A stretch of DNA of 64,000 nucleotides, taken from NCBI GenBank assembly GCA_003184365.1, contig NKYR01000003.1, positions 1 to 64,000 on the forward strand, read 5' to 3'. Below the pieces are notes generated by a model. It was not told the DNA's origin. It saw only the letters and a program-made list of their open reading frames with translations, and searched no databases. Source of the DNA: Evernia prunastri (Eukaryota; Ascomycota; Lecanoromycetes; Lecanorales; Parmeliaceae). The first letter of the stretch is position 1; the number at the start of each line of letters is the position of its first letter. Position numbers and translations under genes: made by a program. Positions 10,250 to 20,841 of this stretch are shown piece by piece.

Positions 10250-11334
10250 ATGGCTCCTAGATGTTTGGTGAAGCCATTGTGTGCCTTCAGATACCTTCCA
10301 TCTTCCCCATTCCGACTCGTTCGGCCGTACTCTCAAACTGTGACCAAGGCATATGAGAATATATTGGTCGAATTGCCCAAGCCGGGCGTGGGTCTGAGTA
10401 TGCCTATGCCTATGCCTATGCCTACGCACTCAGTCCAATCATTCAATTTTCCTGCTGACGTATCAGTGTTCTATCAGTCACTCTTAATCGTCCAAGAGCT
10501 CTCAATTCCCTGTCTACAGCGTTATTCGCCGAGTTGAATGATGCATTACACAACTTCGACAATGACGACAGCACCAATGCCATCGTCCTCACTGGTAGCG
10601 AGAGAGCTTTTGCTGGTAAAGCGACGGCACTACTCATAAAACGCCGGAAATGCACCTGCTGACTCGCCTAATCATCACAGCTGGCGCCGATATCAAAGAG
10701 ATGCAAGATCTCTCGTTCAGCAAAGCTTACAATACGAACTTTATCGCCTCGTGGTCTTCTACGATTCCCAACATCCGCAAACCAATTATTGCTGCGGTCA
10801 GTGGTTACGCTCTTGGGGGCGGCTGTGAGCTTGCTTTGATGGCAGACATACTCTACTGCTCCTCGGCTGCGACGTTTGGCCAGCCGGAGATCAAGCTGGG
10901 GATCATTCCTGGAGCTGGCGGGAGCCAGAGGCTTACAGCATTAATTGGGAAGAGTCGCGCCATGGAGTTGATCCTCACAGGAGAGAACTTCAGCGGTATT
11001 GAAGCAGGGCAGTGGGGTATCGCAGCCCGCGTGTTTGATAGCGCGGAAGAATGTGTGCGAGGAGCGCTAGACACAGCAGGTAAAATAGCAGGAATGTCAA
11101 AAGTATCAGTACGGGCGGCAAAGGAGGTGATTAATAAAAGTCAGGACGCTGGCTTGAGAGAGGGTCTAGACTATGAAAGAAAGGTGTTCCATGGCTTGTT
11201 TGGGAGCAAGGATCAAAAGATTGGTGAGTCATTATTATTGGAGAACAAATCTGATGCCTTATGTGTACTGATCTCGCCATATAGGCATGTCCGCTTTCGT
11301 GGAAAAGAAGACACCTGAATGGTCGAACGAATAA
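10250..11334 (+). CDS. Mitochondrial enoyl-CoA hydratase (crotonase family)
   Basis: 292-residue crotonase-fold enzyme that hydrates trans-2-enoyl-CoA in fatty-acid beta-oxidation. Exons 10250-10397, 10478-10615, 10681-11223 and 11285-11334; introns of 80, 65 and 61 nt all keep frame. The N terminus is rich in Arg, Ser and hydrophobic residues with no acidic residue for about 30 positions (MAPRCLVKPLCAFRYLP...), fitting a mitochondrial presequence. Core motifs: VGLITLNRPRALNSLSTALF, oxyanion-hole block FAAGADIKEMQ, ALGGGCELALMADI with the first catalytic Glu region, FGQPEIKLGIIPGAGGSQRL with the second, and a C-terminal FVEKKTPEW helix typical of short-chain ECHS1. Intron 1 starts inside a four-copy TATGCC repeat. 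The neighbour rer1 is unrelated and divergently transcribed. Confidence 0.93.
10399..10422 (+). repeat. (TATGCC)4 microsatellite at an intron donor
   Basis: Four perfect TATGCC units begin one base after the start of intron 1 of the enoyl-CoA hydratase gene, so the donor GTATGCC is part of the repeat. Confidence 0.9.
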
Positions 11335-12432
11335 CAATATAAAAAGAGTTCGAAATGCATCCACATTGCTGCGGTAGGTCCTCTATCAAGTCCTCTATGT
11401 GACAGCGATACGGCGCGAAACCAAAACTCTCAGAATGATACCGCAATTGTATGTGGAGTGCTCAAGGTTCCGTGAATTTAGGCGCCTTTGCTCTGCGCAA
11501 TGCTGGAGGCTGCAGCGAAATTGAGTGGGAGGAACCGGCCAAGGTAATCTTTGTGCAACGTCGTCCTGCATTGTCCGCTCTTCTACTTGATGTGAATAGG
11601 TCTGATATCAATCGTGGGTAAGCATCAGGGGCCCAAGCCAGTCAGGTTTACAGCAAAGGAAATGGAGTGGCTCCTTCCGAGAAGGCTGCGCTCTGGCCAG
11701 TCTGTTTTTCAAAGGAGTCGGGACTGGCGTTGGATTCAGGCGTAGAACGAGTAATTTAAACACATGAAGTTGGATTTAACCCTTGAATTGTAACATTATC
11801 GTAAACGTTTCGATAATAGTCACTCGCTGAGTCGCTGCTGGGAAACGAGATTGCTAGTGGAAACATTAATAACAAGTATAGGCCCACGAATTCAATTCGT
11901 GATGTGTTTTGAGGATTTCGGGGGCTGATTTCAGAGTCACGCACCCCGGAGGTAGAAAGGTTCGGGGTCTCTCAGAGGTGAAAAATTTTCAAATTAGTAT
12001 TTATCAATAACTATAGTATCGATTCCAAAAAAATTTGATTCCCTGAATAGCGCATATATATCTTCACAATTGAAAAAAGGAACATCAAAAATTTGATAGA
12101 AAAGGCTACACCAAAGTTTTGATGAGGAGGCGCTCGGGAGACCTAGCGGGCTGACTAAGCACGCGATACCTAAAAGCGTAATCAGGTGGAGGTTTACATT
12201 GGCTGCACATACAAAATTAAGGTATTTTAGCTCAGCCCTACCTTATGTTTTTATATATACTGATAGTATCAATGACGTATCCGGATTACCTAGTGAGAGA
12301 CTCCGGCACGCGATCTTTACTTATTAGTTGAAATTCAAAGCAAGATTCTGACCAAGTTTCAATCTTGGTCAATCTTGGTCATTTGGAGAATTGGAGAATT
12401 GGAGTTGTCACTCAAGCAACGAAGCAGAAAAG
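11335..12432. other. AT-rich intergenic region
   Basis: About 1.1 kb without a supported gene. The part from about 11750 to 12360 is clearly AT-rich with A and T runs (for example around 12020-12115). TAAGGTA occurs at 12218-12224 and its reverse complement at 12239-12245. Just before the next gene there are short tandem duplications: TCTTGGTCAA twice at about 12363-12380, then GGAGAATT twice near 12385-12400. Confidence 0.5.
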
Positions 12433-14620
12433 ATGGGCGCTTCGAATGACTCCAGATCTTTCGTGGGGATCAACGTCAAGCAAGATTTTGGTTACGGTAT
12501 ATCGACCAAGCCTTCCAAGCCGCCACAACCCCCTAATGGCGAGCTCAAGCAATCGCAAGCTTCCAGAGCCTTGACTCTCGCCGGCTATTTCGTCTCCGGG
12601 TGCATGGCGTAAGTCTCTACATCGTGCCCGCGTTATCTTTTGCTGATCGTCCTGGAGGATCAATGCGTCCCAATTTCTCGGCGCTCCCCTATATCTAGTC
12701 AACGAAGATTGGTATAATGCCTGGATAGCATTTACGAAACAATCATGGGGCCTTTTGACAATGACGATGACCCAATGGTGGGCACCTACAGTTGTGAGGG
12801 TGAGTGGGGATAGCACCATGCGGGGACAACTATTACAGAGCGTGGATGGATCTTTGTTGTGCGATTTCCCGCAACGAATGATTCTCATTGCCAATCATCA
12901 AATATATACCGACTGGTTGTATCTCTGGTGGATCGGCTATGCAGCGGGCATGCACGGTCGCATTTATGTTGTTCTTAAAGAGTCCCTCAAACGAATACCC
13001 GTCATCGGCTGGGGCATGCAGTTCGCCCAATTCATCTTCCTCAAGCGGAAATGGGAGCAGGATAAGCCTCGCATGGCTGCCCATCTGCAGAAGTTCAATA
13101 AACCCAAAGATCCAATGTGGCTAATGATGTTTCCGGAGGGCACCAATTTGGCTGATAGCACCAGAGAAGCCAGCAAGAAGTGGGCAGAGAAGAAGGGGAT
13201 AGACGATATGCGCCATATGCTGTTGCCGCGGAGCACGGGACTACAGTTCATTTTACAGGAGCTCAGGCAGACTGTCGATTATGTTTACGATTGCACGATC
13301 GCATATGAAGGGGTACCTCGTGGAGAATTTGCTCAAGACATCTTCACCGTGGGTGCCTCTTATTTCGGCGGCCGCCCCCCAAAGTCCGTCAACATGTACT
13401 GGCGTCGCTTCCGTGTTTCGTCAATACCCTTAGACGACCCCAAGACGTTTGAGCTATGGCTTAGAAGTCGCTGGATCGAGAAGGATAAATTCATAGAAGA
13501 CTACCTTCGTACTGGACGGTTCCCCGCCGACAATGGTACTAGTAAGAACTCAAAAGGCGAGACCATTCGTGGTGCTGGTCACATCGAGGCGGAGATTAAG
13601 CCAAAGTACTGGTACGAATTTCTGCAGGTCTTCGCGCCAATCGGACTATTTGCTCTTGTCTTGTACATGTTCTATGGTGCTCTGCCTGCGGAGATTTTGA
13701 ATAAGATAAAGTCGATCGATCAAAAGACTGTGATCAAGCAGATAGATGCATATCAAAAGGGTCAGATCAAAATCCCCAGTCAGAAGCAGTTGAAGGCCGC
13801 AGCAGCAAAAGCTCTGCAAGATCAAGACAACGGCAAGGGCAGTAAGCTCAGAAATGCGGCCTTGGCTAAGGGCGTGGTAACTTTGAATGGAGTTCCCCAA
13901 AAAGACTTTCCCGTTCAAAGCACTGGAAAAACAGCTGGCACAAACGTGGCAAACGCGACTAAATCTCTCCCCAGGATTAGAGTGTCTCCAAAGCCGGCAT
14001 CCCCTCCCAAACCTGTCACACTGAACGGAGTTCCGTTGGATGATTTTCCTGCCAAAGGTCTTAACCAAGCGGCTAGCGTAGAAGCGATTACGGCGGGAAA
14101 ATCTAGGTCAAACGCTGACACCGATACAAGACCTTCAGCAACTTCTCGGAGGACTCAAGAGAAAGGTCCTGCCCGTCCAAAACCCTCGGTCAATGCTGCT
14201 CCAGCTAAAAAGCTGCAGCCACAGACGAAGTCGTCCCCCACGGAGCTGAAGGCTAACCCGTTATCTCAAGCAACGCCTGGCGTAGCAAGGGCGAAGCAGC
14301 CGACAAAAGTAACACCAAGAAGGACAGACGTCAAGTCCAATAGGGCCCTTGCCCCTAAGAAAGCCGAGTCGATGCATCCAACGACGGCTTCTTCTTCAAG
14401 CTTGGCATCTAAATCCTCTTACGCGAAGCAGGAAGCGCCATCTGTACCTCTGAAATCTGGATTTGGGTCTGTAGCGGATCCAGAATCTGTCGTATCCGAA
14501 GGAAAGAACGCAAAAAGCGCTGATGTCCGCCCTGCTCGCAAGAAGCTGGGAATACGACAAGGACAGCAGGAACCCAAACGAAAGACACGTCGATTGGAGA
14601 CATCAGCTGCGACATCGTAA
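12433..14620 (+). CDS. Lysophospholipid/1-acylglycerol-3-phosphate acyltransferase with long disordered tail
   Basis: 712-residue membrane acyltransferase of the PlsC/LPLAT family (LCLAT1/Cst26-like), which moves an acyl group from acyl-CoA to a lysophospholipid in the ER. Exon 12433-12608, a 49-nt intron, exon 12658-14620. Seen: H-x4-D catalytic motif in ANHQIYTDW (His139, Asp144), the acceptor-binding FPEGTN motif at about 217-222, and a C-terminal membrane segment at about 379-402 (FLQVFAPIGLFALVLYMF). Hydrophobic segments near residues 49-95 are the N-terminal anchor. The first 400 residues match the family's usual length. Beyond that is a ~310-residue tail rich in Lys, Ser, Pro and Ala that carries two copies of VTLNGVPxxDFP at about 466-477 and 512-523. 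Exact substrate cannot be told from sequence. Confidence 0.9.
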
Positions 14621-15365
14621 GGGGGTGGCGAACATCACGATCGAGATTATAGCAGTTTCGAGGCCATTGACCGTAGATAGCGCCTGAGGTACAGTAGCAA
14701 TTGCCAAGCATTGAATGTGTTGGATCACTGGCGAATTTGAGGCAGCCTCATAAACGAACGGTTGAGCTTGGCATTTTGTGAGGTACTTACAGTTTTCTCG
14801 ACGCACCATTTCTTGTTTCTTCCCCAACACAAGACATCCGACAGAGTGGAGGACGTTGGACACCAAAACCACTGGATGGACAGCGGGTCAATGACACGGA
14901 TCTGACATCACCGCTTCGCTTCACACCAGGTGCTTCAGCTTGACGCATATTTACCGTTATTGCTTTTATGAAACCGCAATTACGATCAACGTGGACACAC
15001 CAGCACTACCATTCCGTAAAGTTCTCTATGAATTCGGCTTTAATGACAGCGTTAGGCAAAACATGCTGAGATTAGGTCTGCGCAGGCGTGCGTAGGCCTC
15101 TGAGGTAGGAGATATCTAGTGAGTCCTTCACTGTCCACATCCGTATCTTGCATCTCAGCTGCCCATACTGAGATGCGTGACCCACGGCATCGAGTTTCCA
15201 ATTTCAAAGTACCATTACATGGATGGCGTCAAAGTGTAGTCTCAATAGGTCAACATTTGTGAAGATGAAAGAAAATAATAAGACCCGTCTACTATCACAG
15301 GACATGTGCACAATACCAAGTCGCTGAGGCCGGTTGCTCCGCTAAGCTCATCTTCTGGAGTCGGT
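14621..15365. other. Convergent 3' spacer
   Basis: 745 bases between the acyltransferase stop and the stop of the minus-strand P450. No reading frame with a recognisable product. Confidence 0.5.
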
Positions 15366-17241
15366 TCATTTTTCCACTGCATGTAGTCTGACTTGCACAC
15401 CAGACCCGCTCCTATTCTCAATAGCATGATGCAGGCGAATTGGTCCAGGTTCCTCCATGTTCTCGATCCGATCAAACCTCTGCAAAAATCTTACCACGAC
15501 GTAACTGGTCTCAGTCAACGAAAATTGTTCTATGATAGCCCGTTAGACGTCAGCCATCAAGTGAGGTGGACCTGTATTTGAATCTGTTGCAACAAAGGAG
15601 CAGATGTTCACAATTCCTCAGGAAATTCGTAGCTCGACTACTCTGATGCTGGAGGGCAAGATTGGGGGGAACGGAAACCAACTCACGGCCGAGACAACTC
15701 CTTGGGCCTGCGCCAAATGGAATGAATTCCCACCCCACTTTCCTATCATGCCACCTCTCAGGCTTGAACTCTTCTACATCTTCACCCCAGATGTCAGCAC
15801 GATGCTGCATAGCATATGTGGCAATGAGGATTTGTCTGCCTTTGGGAATGAAGATAGGTTGAGAGCCATCAGGGCCCCCGCCGCGCGGCAAAGTGGTATC
15901 GCGCACCGCCACTCGTTCATTAAGAGGAATTACTGCAGCGATGCGAAAGCACTCGTTAATCGTATGGAGCAAGTACTGACACCCTTTGAGTTGAGCAAAG
16001 CTAATCTCACCGATGGTTGAAGGACCGAAGGTTTCGAGGACGATGGAACGAAGTTTTCTGAAGACGCGCTCGTGGCGGGCAAGGAAGTAGAAGACCCAGC
16101 CTAGCAATGCGCCGACAGTGTCGCGGCCCGCAAAAAGCAACGAGAGGCTCTCATTGCGAAGCTCGAGAGGGTTTTGTGTCTCTTTGGCCAGTTCATTCAG
16201 AAGGACGAATTTCTTTTTACCATTCTCTACTTCTGATTCGCCCCCTTTATCCCCACCTTGCAGTCGTTTCTGCACAAACCAATCCACCAGTTTATGGATT
16301 TCGCGACAACGGCGATCGAAGTCCTTACTAGAGATAAGCCAATACCATTTGTAGAAGGCCCCTCTTTCCTCTATCCAACGCTTCCCGTGATCAAAGTTTG
16401 CACCAAGATCGAGGAGATTGGGCTCATCCAAACCAGAGACAGTGGGAAGTCTTGCATGAGCATCGTGGTTCTGTGCGTGCACGGAGTATCCATAAAGAAA
16501 TTCTGTGACGGTGTCGAGTGCAAAATTGTAGAGGAGAGGCTGAAGGTTAATAGTGTCGGTCCAGCCATCGACTCCGGGCACAACTCTGTCCAAAAGTTCT
16601 TGGGTGTGCCTCCTTGCGAGATCCAAATCGGATATCTGCTCTTTCGAGAATTGTGGACGCACCAGGGCTCGAGAGTGTTTCCCTACCCACACTCCAGAAT
16701 CAGTTCTACTACGTTGAATACAGAAATGAAACTTATCAGGCAACTTCATGAGTGGATAACGCCTGGTGGTCTGAGACAGTGACCTGCAATTGAAGAATAA
16801 TCGGGAAATGTGCTCACAAGCCTCGCCCTGCGATGTGAAGATCCCTGTACCAAGTAGCGGCTTCCAGCTTTGAGTCCTGTGAAGGCCAATATCGAAATCA
16901 TGGGATTGCGAGGAGAAGCAAGCTCTGGCATTTTCCGGATCCCGGGTCACATTCAAGTCATAATCCAAAACACGGACCTGAGCCGTGTGGACATGCTTTC
17001 CCTCTGCATCCATTTCCTCGACGATATATTTTGGGCCGCGGTCAGCGCGAGTCGCTCGAATACTCTCTCGAAATCTCGTGATGCCGAGAAAGTCTTTCTT
17101 GGGAAGCATGGGACAAGGCCTACATCCTCGACGTACACTTTCCGCATATTGTCGTTTCTTCTCGCGTACGGAGGAAAAAAGTTTGTAAAGGATGAGAGCA
17201 AGGATAGCAAGCAGAAAGTTCGAGAGCGAGAAGACATGCAT
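15366..17241 (-). CDS. Cytochrome P450, CYP52-like (fatty-acid/alkane hydroxylase type)
   Basis: 527-residue microsomal P450. Minus-strand exons 17241-16818, 16682-15687 and 15529-15366; introns of 135 and 157 nt are longer than usual here. An N-terminal anchor (FSLSNFLLAILALILYKLF) is followed by a basic stop-transfer. Helix I carries LLFAGRDTVGALL, helix K carries the ExxR in NECFRI, then FKPERW, and the haem loop FGAGPRSCLG continues after the last intron as QQFSLTETSYVVVRFLQ. The CLGQQF...TE order, with the CYP52/CYP539 style I-helix, points to the clan that omega-hydroxylates fatty acids or alkanes; the substrate is an inference. Met at 17241 was chosen over the in-frame Met at 17349 because it directly precedes the membrane anchor. 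It is divergent from the Rds1-like gene about 2 kb away. Confidence 0.92.
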
Positions 17242-19236
17242 TTTGCACTTGGCAACGGTAGCAAAGAACAATTGTATTAGGATTGACTGCTCCAACTGGA
17301 TGCGATTGTTGCTACATGAGAGAAGTGTTTCCGGGCTTGCGACATTCACTCAGACCAGTGATGAGGCCGAGGCGCGATCGGGGGGCGTCTCGCAGCGCAG
17401 CTTTCCCAAAAGAGGCGATGAATCAGCCAGCATATTTCTTGAGTGTTGGGCTGGCAAGCCCTTGGATTGAACAGGTCCAACGAACAGCCGAAGCCACTGT
17501 TTCCCGGGCGTTTGGTACGTGATCCAACTTTTCTAGTTGAATTAGTTGAAGGAATGCTCATCTGAACGGCGTCGCACTGCAAATCTTGGTAAATGTCCCA
17601 GTGACCATCGCCCAGCGGTCAGTGGGCATTTGCTAGCGCGCTCGGGCTCTTGCTCGTGCATCTTCAGTCAGCTAGGTACGGCAGTTGGAAAGAGGGAAGG
17701 GGGGAAAGAAGAAAGCGAGGTTGTGTGCATACCTAGTACATTTTGCAAAACGAAGAGAATGCATGCGAAGGATCGTCACGCAGGATTCCAGGGTTCCAGG
17801 GTATAGCCCACATGGGTGACATGGTGCTGGACCCCTGCCGCTAGTATGGGCGATGCCGCAAGTTGCAAAGTTTGTTACTGTACATATGTACCTACTTTAG
17901 TAACATAGCTAATTACCTACCTCATGTATGTAAGATTTTATATGTACATCCCTTCCCTTAGATGTACGCAAGATTACCTAAATGATATGATGGAATCAAA
18001 AGTTGGAAGGACTAATAATAGTTGGAGTTTAATCAAGGCAATTAGAATCATCAGGGAGAGTCGACCATCTGCACGTCGGCAGCAGAAGGTGCAAGGTTCG
18101 CCTCGGCTGTTTTTGATTACATATCCATGTATCAGTCAGTAAAGTAAGGTATGTATGATCAGGCGCTACGGAGTAAGGTAAAATGATTTCATAATCCATT
18201 CCACCCTAAAAGCTAAATCCAAGCCCAAATACAAGCCATGCCATTCCATTACCGGTATTTACTAAAATTACCAGTCCGGTAATGACATATGCATTGAAGA
18301 ACTGGAGAATTGAATTGCGCGCCAACGCATCTTTTCATTTTCCACGAATCACACTACTGCACCTAAGGTACTGCACATCCTACACATGAGGTAGGTTAAG
18401 GTACCTACACCTGCACATACTGCACAAGGCAAGGAAGGCAATTCAACTTTTGTTGGGGGAGTGCCGAGCGCAAGAGTCAAGACAAGGATGATTGATAATC
18501 TACGTGATAATATACGCTTAAGCGTACAGCCAATCCTTCCATTCTCAGTAATTCCGCGCCTTTTCAACACAATCACACTCAACTCGACTACCTATGCTGC
18601 AAATGCAAATGCATCGTGGAGGTCGGTCGGACCTTCGGAGCACCCTTAACTTAATTTAATCCTTGGCCTTGACCTGACCTGTCCTGACCTGACCTGACCT
18701 GACTGACCGACCTAAGGTAGCCAACCTATTATACTCTACCAGTAACTCCACCTCTTTGACACCGCCTTGGCGCCCCCTTTTGCCCCCTCTCGATGAGGTC
18801 CCGCCCCCCTCCAGCCTCACTTGAAACAGGTGACAGGGTGCATGCTCTGATCCTCTTCTGATCCTCTTCTGATCATATTCTGTTGATCTGCTAGATCATC
18901 CTTCCAGGATAGTAGTCTCGACCGTGTAAGCTTTGTCTTCGTAAGCCACTTTTCATTCCGATTGGAAAAGAGCACTCTCAACAGTGGATATCATGATTCA
19001 TTCCTTCCATCCTGAATTCCTGTAATGACGCTTTCTGAAATTTACTAAGCTAGTATGATATCATCTTGGCTTTCACACTGCCGGTGCTGATACATACGGA
19101 CGGTTTACTGGCGAGAGATGACAGGATGGGATATATCTCCCAACTACAGCCAACCTCATCCTCTTCTTCCCTAAACATCTGCTGATAATTCCATCTTCAT
19201 CCTTTCAAGAATCATCCGCACATTTCAAGTGTCAAG
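17242..19236. other. 2-kb divergent intergenic region
   Basis: Lies between the starts of the minus-strand P450 and the plus-strand Rds1-like gene. Short frames (up to 92 codons) overlap the P450 5' end but have no recognisable product. From about 17830 on it is AT-rich and holds five TAAGGTA motifs (18145, 18174, 18364, 18397, 18713), the CTGAC repeat described separately, and GATCCTCTTCT repeated near 18848-18870. Confidence 0.5.
18668..18710. repeat. CCTGA/CTGAC tandem repeat
   Basis: An imperfect run of CTGAC units (CTTGACCTGACCTGTCCTGACCTGACC..., read in parts) about 40 bases long in the upstream region of the Rds1-like gene. Confidence 0.85.
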
Positions 19237-20346
19237 ATGCACCCAGCTTCTGTCAGCCTTCTTTCCGCTGTGTTTGTGCTTGCCGTCAAGTTGCACGCAG
19301 CGCCTGCTCCAACTGTCTCTTCATCTCCCTCTCCATCAGGTTCCAGCCAGATCCTCGACGATCCCACTTTTGGACCGGTCCCCGCCGAATCGTCCTACTA
19401 CACCGATTATAATGGCACCTCACCTCCTTTCCCTGGCAATTATTCGCAGCCAGTCTTCCCCACAAGCAATGATACCGCAGGGCCCGACGACCTTCTCTTT
19501 CAGAATCTCCTGGGTGCAGAATTGGCAATTTTCGCATTTTATCAATTCGGAGTAGAGAATTTCAATCAATCCGCTTTCGAGGAGGCCGGCTATCCGTCAC
19601 ACACCTATCAGAGAATTATCGAAATCCGCGACAATGAGGCGGGCCATGCTCGTATCTTTGAGGAGCAAATCTCCAATGCCTCCACCAAGCCCGCACCCTG
19701 CAAGTATCAATTTGGAATCACTAGCCCTGTGGCTTATCTTGCTGCCCACACCGTTGTTGAGATATCGAGCATGTCCTTCCTGACGGGCCTCATACTCCAA
19801 GCACAGCTCAACTCGTCCAAGGCGGCCTTGGTCGCTATTGCCGAGGTTGAGTCACGACACGAAGCTTGGGGCCTTATCGACATCTGGCAGCAGTCTCCTT
19901 TCGCCGGCCCCGTCGACACGGTGTTCCCTTACGCCAATGAGATCCTCGACACAACCAAAGTGTTCGTCGTACCAGGCTCTTGCCCGCCGGGCAACCCAGA
20001 TTATCCCGTCCCAAGCCAGAACCTACCTTCTTTGAGCTACAAAGAGAAGTCGACAACGCTCCTGCCCGGATCTCCAGTCACGTTTGTCTTTTCCAACCCG
20101 ATCAACCAGCCATCCTTCGAGGCTGGTAAGACTTACTATGCCGTCTATTTCCATGGACTGCTTAGTATTACCGAGCCATTTGACACCAAGACCAACGCGT
20201 CAATCATACCACCGGAGTTTGAAGCTAAGGGCTTGTTTCTCGCAGTCATTTCGGACGCTCCTGGTGCGCCAACGATTGATTCCGTCAAGGCAGGACCCCT
20301 CATTATTGTTGAGCAACCGGTGGAGGTCACCAGTGGGACCCCATGA
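19237..20346 (+). CDS. Rds1-like secreted ferritin-fold protein
   Basis: Single-exon 369-residue protein. A signal peptide is visible (about residues 1-22, SVSLLSAVFVLAVKLHAA). The central part has the ferritin-like helical pattern of the fungal Rds1/stress-response family: DDLLFQNLLGAELAIFAFYQFG, EIRDNEAGHARIFEEQI with E-x(n)-ExxH-type metal ligands, and AIAEVESRHEAWGLID, which repeats E..(S)RHE. The C-terminal third is a beta-rich domain of unknown role (SPVTFVFSNPINQPSFEAG...YYAVYFHGL). About eight N-x-S/T sites fit secretion. In S. pombe rds1 responds to nutrient and stress signals; the biochemical function is not established. Start chosen because it gives the signal peptide directly. Confidence 0.88.
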   Translation: MHPASVSLLSAVFVLAVKLHAAPAPTVSSSPSPSGSSQILDDPTFGPVPAESSYYTDYNGTSPPFPGNYSQPVFPTSNDTAGPDDLLFQNLLGAELAIFAFYQFGVENFNQSAFEEAGYPSHTYQRIIEIRDNEAGHARIFEEQISNASTKPAPCKYQFGITSPVAYLAAHTVVEISSMSFLTGLILQAQLNSSKAALVAIAEVESRHEAWGLIDIWQQSPFAGPVDTVFPYANEILDTTKVFVVPGSCPPGNPDYPVPSQNLPSLSYKEKSTTLLPGSPVTFVFSNPINQPSFEAGKTYYAVYFHGLLSITEPFDTKTNASIIPPEFEAKGLFLAVISDAPGAPTIDSVKAGPLIIVEQPVEVTSGTP

Positions 20347-20841
20347 GCATGGCTGGAGGCTTTCTCTGTTCGAGTAGATGGTAATGCAACGAAGGTCTAC
20401 GCAAAATTTGAGATTATGTGTTTCTAGCTTGTAGCTTTTAAAAAGCCACGTACTACAATAATATTTGTTTTCATATGATTGGAATTGAGAATCAGTCCTT
20501 TAAATCATCTTCGAGGTCATAGGCGTGCTCTATAACTATGTAGTTGTTGGCTTAAGACGAATCCTATTCAGTGACGCTCTAGCGGCTCTGCTAGGTCAGG
20601 ACGCACGCAATAGGACTTATGCATGAGAGCGGAAACGCGTAAATTGGATAGGGTAATATGGCCAAAACATCACGGAAATGCGACGAGTTCAAGTTGCGAT
20701 CCCTCATTGGATCGAATCATATTGTAAAGTACGGAGCAGGCTAAATCTGAATTTTAAACACTTCCATAGCGACAAAATGGCCACAAGCATGGTTGTTAAT
20801 TCTGGAGCTCGAAGGTACGAGGCGAATAGGTAGAAGAAAAC
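20347..20841. other. Convergent 3' spacer
   Basis: 495 bases between the Rds1-like stop and the stop of the minus-strand transporter. Nothing recognisable. Confidence 0.5.
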
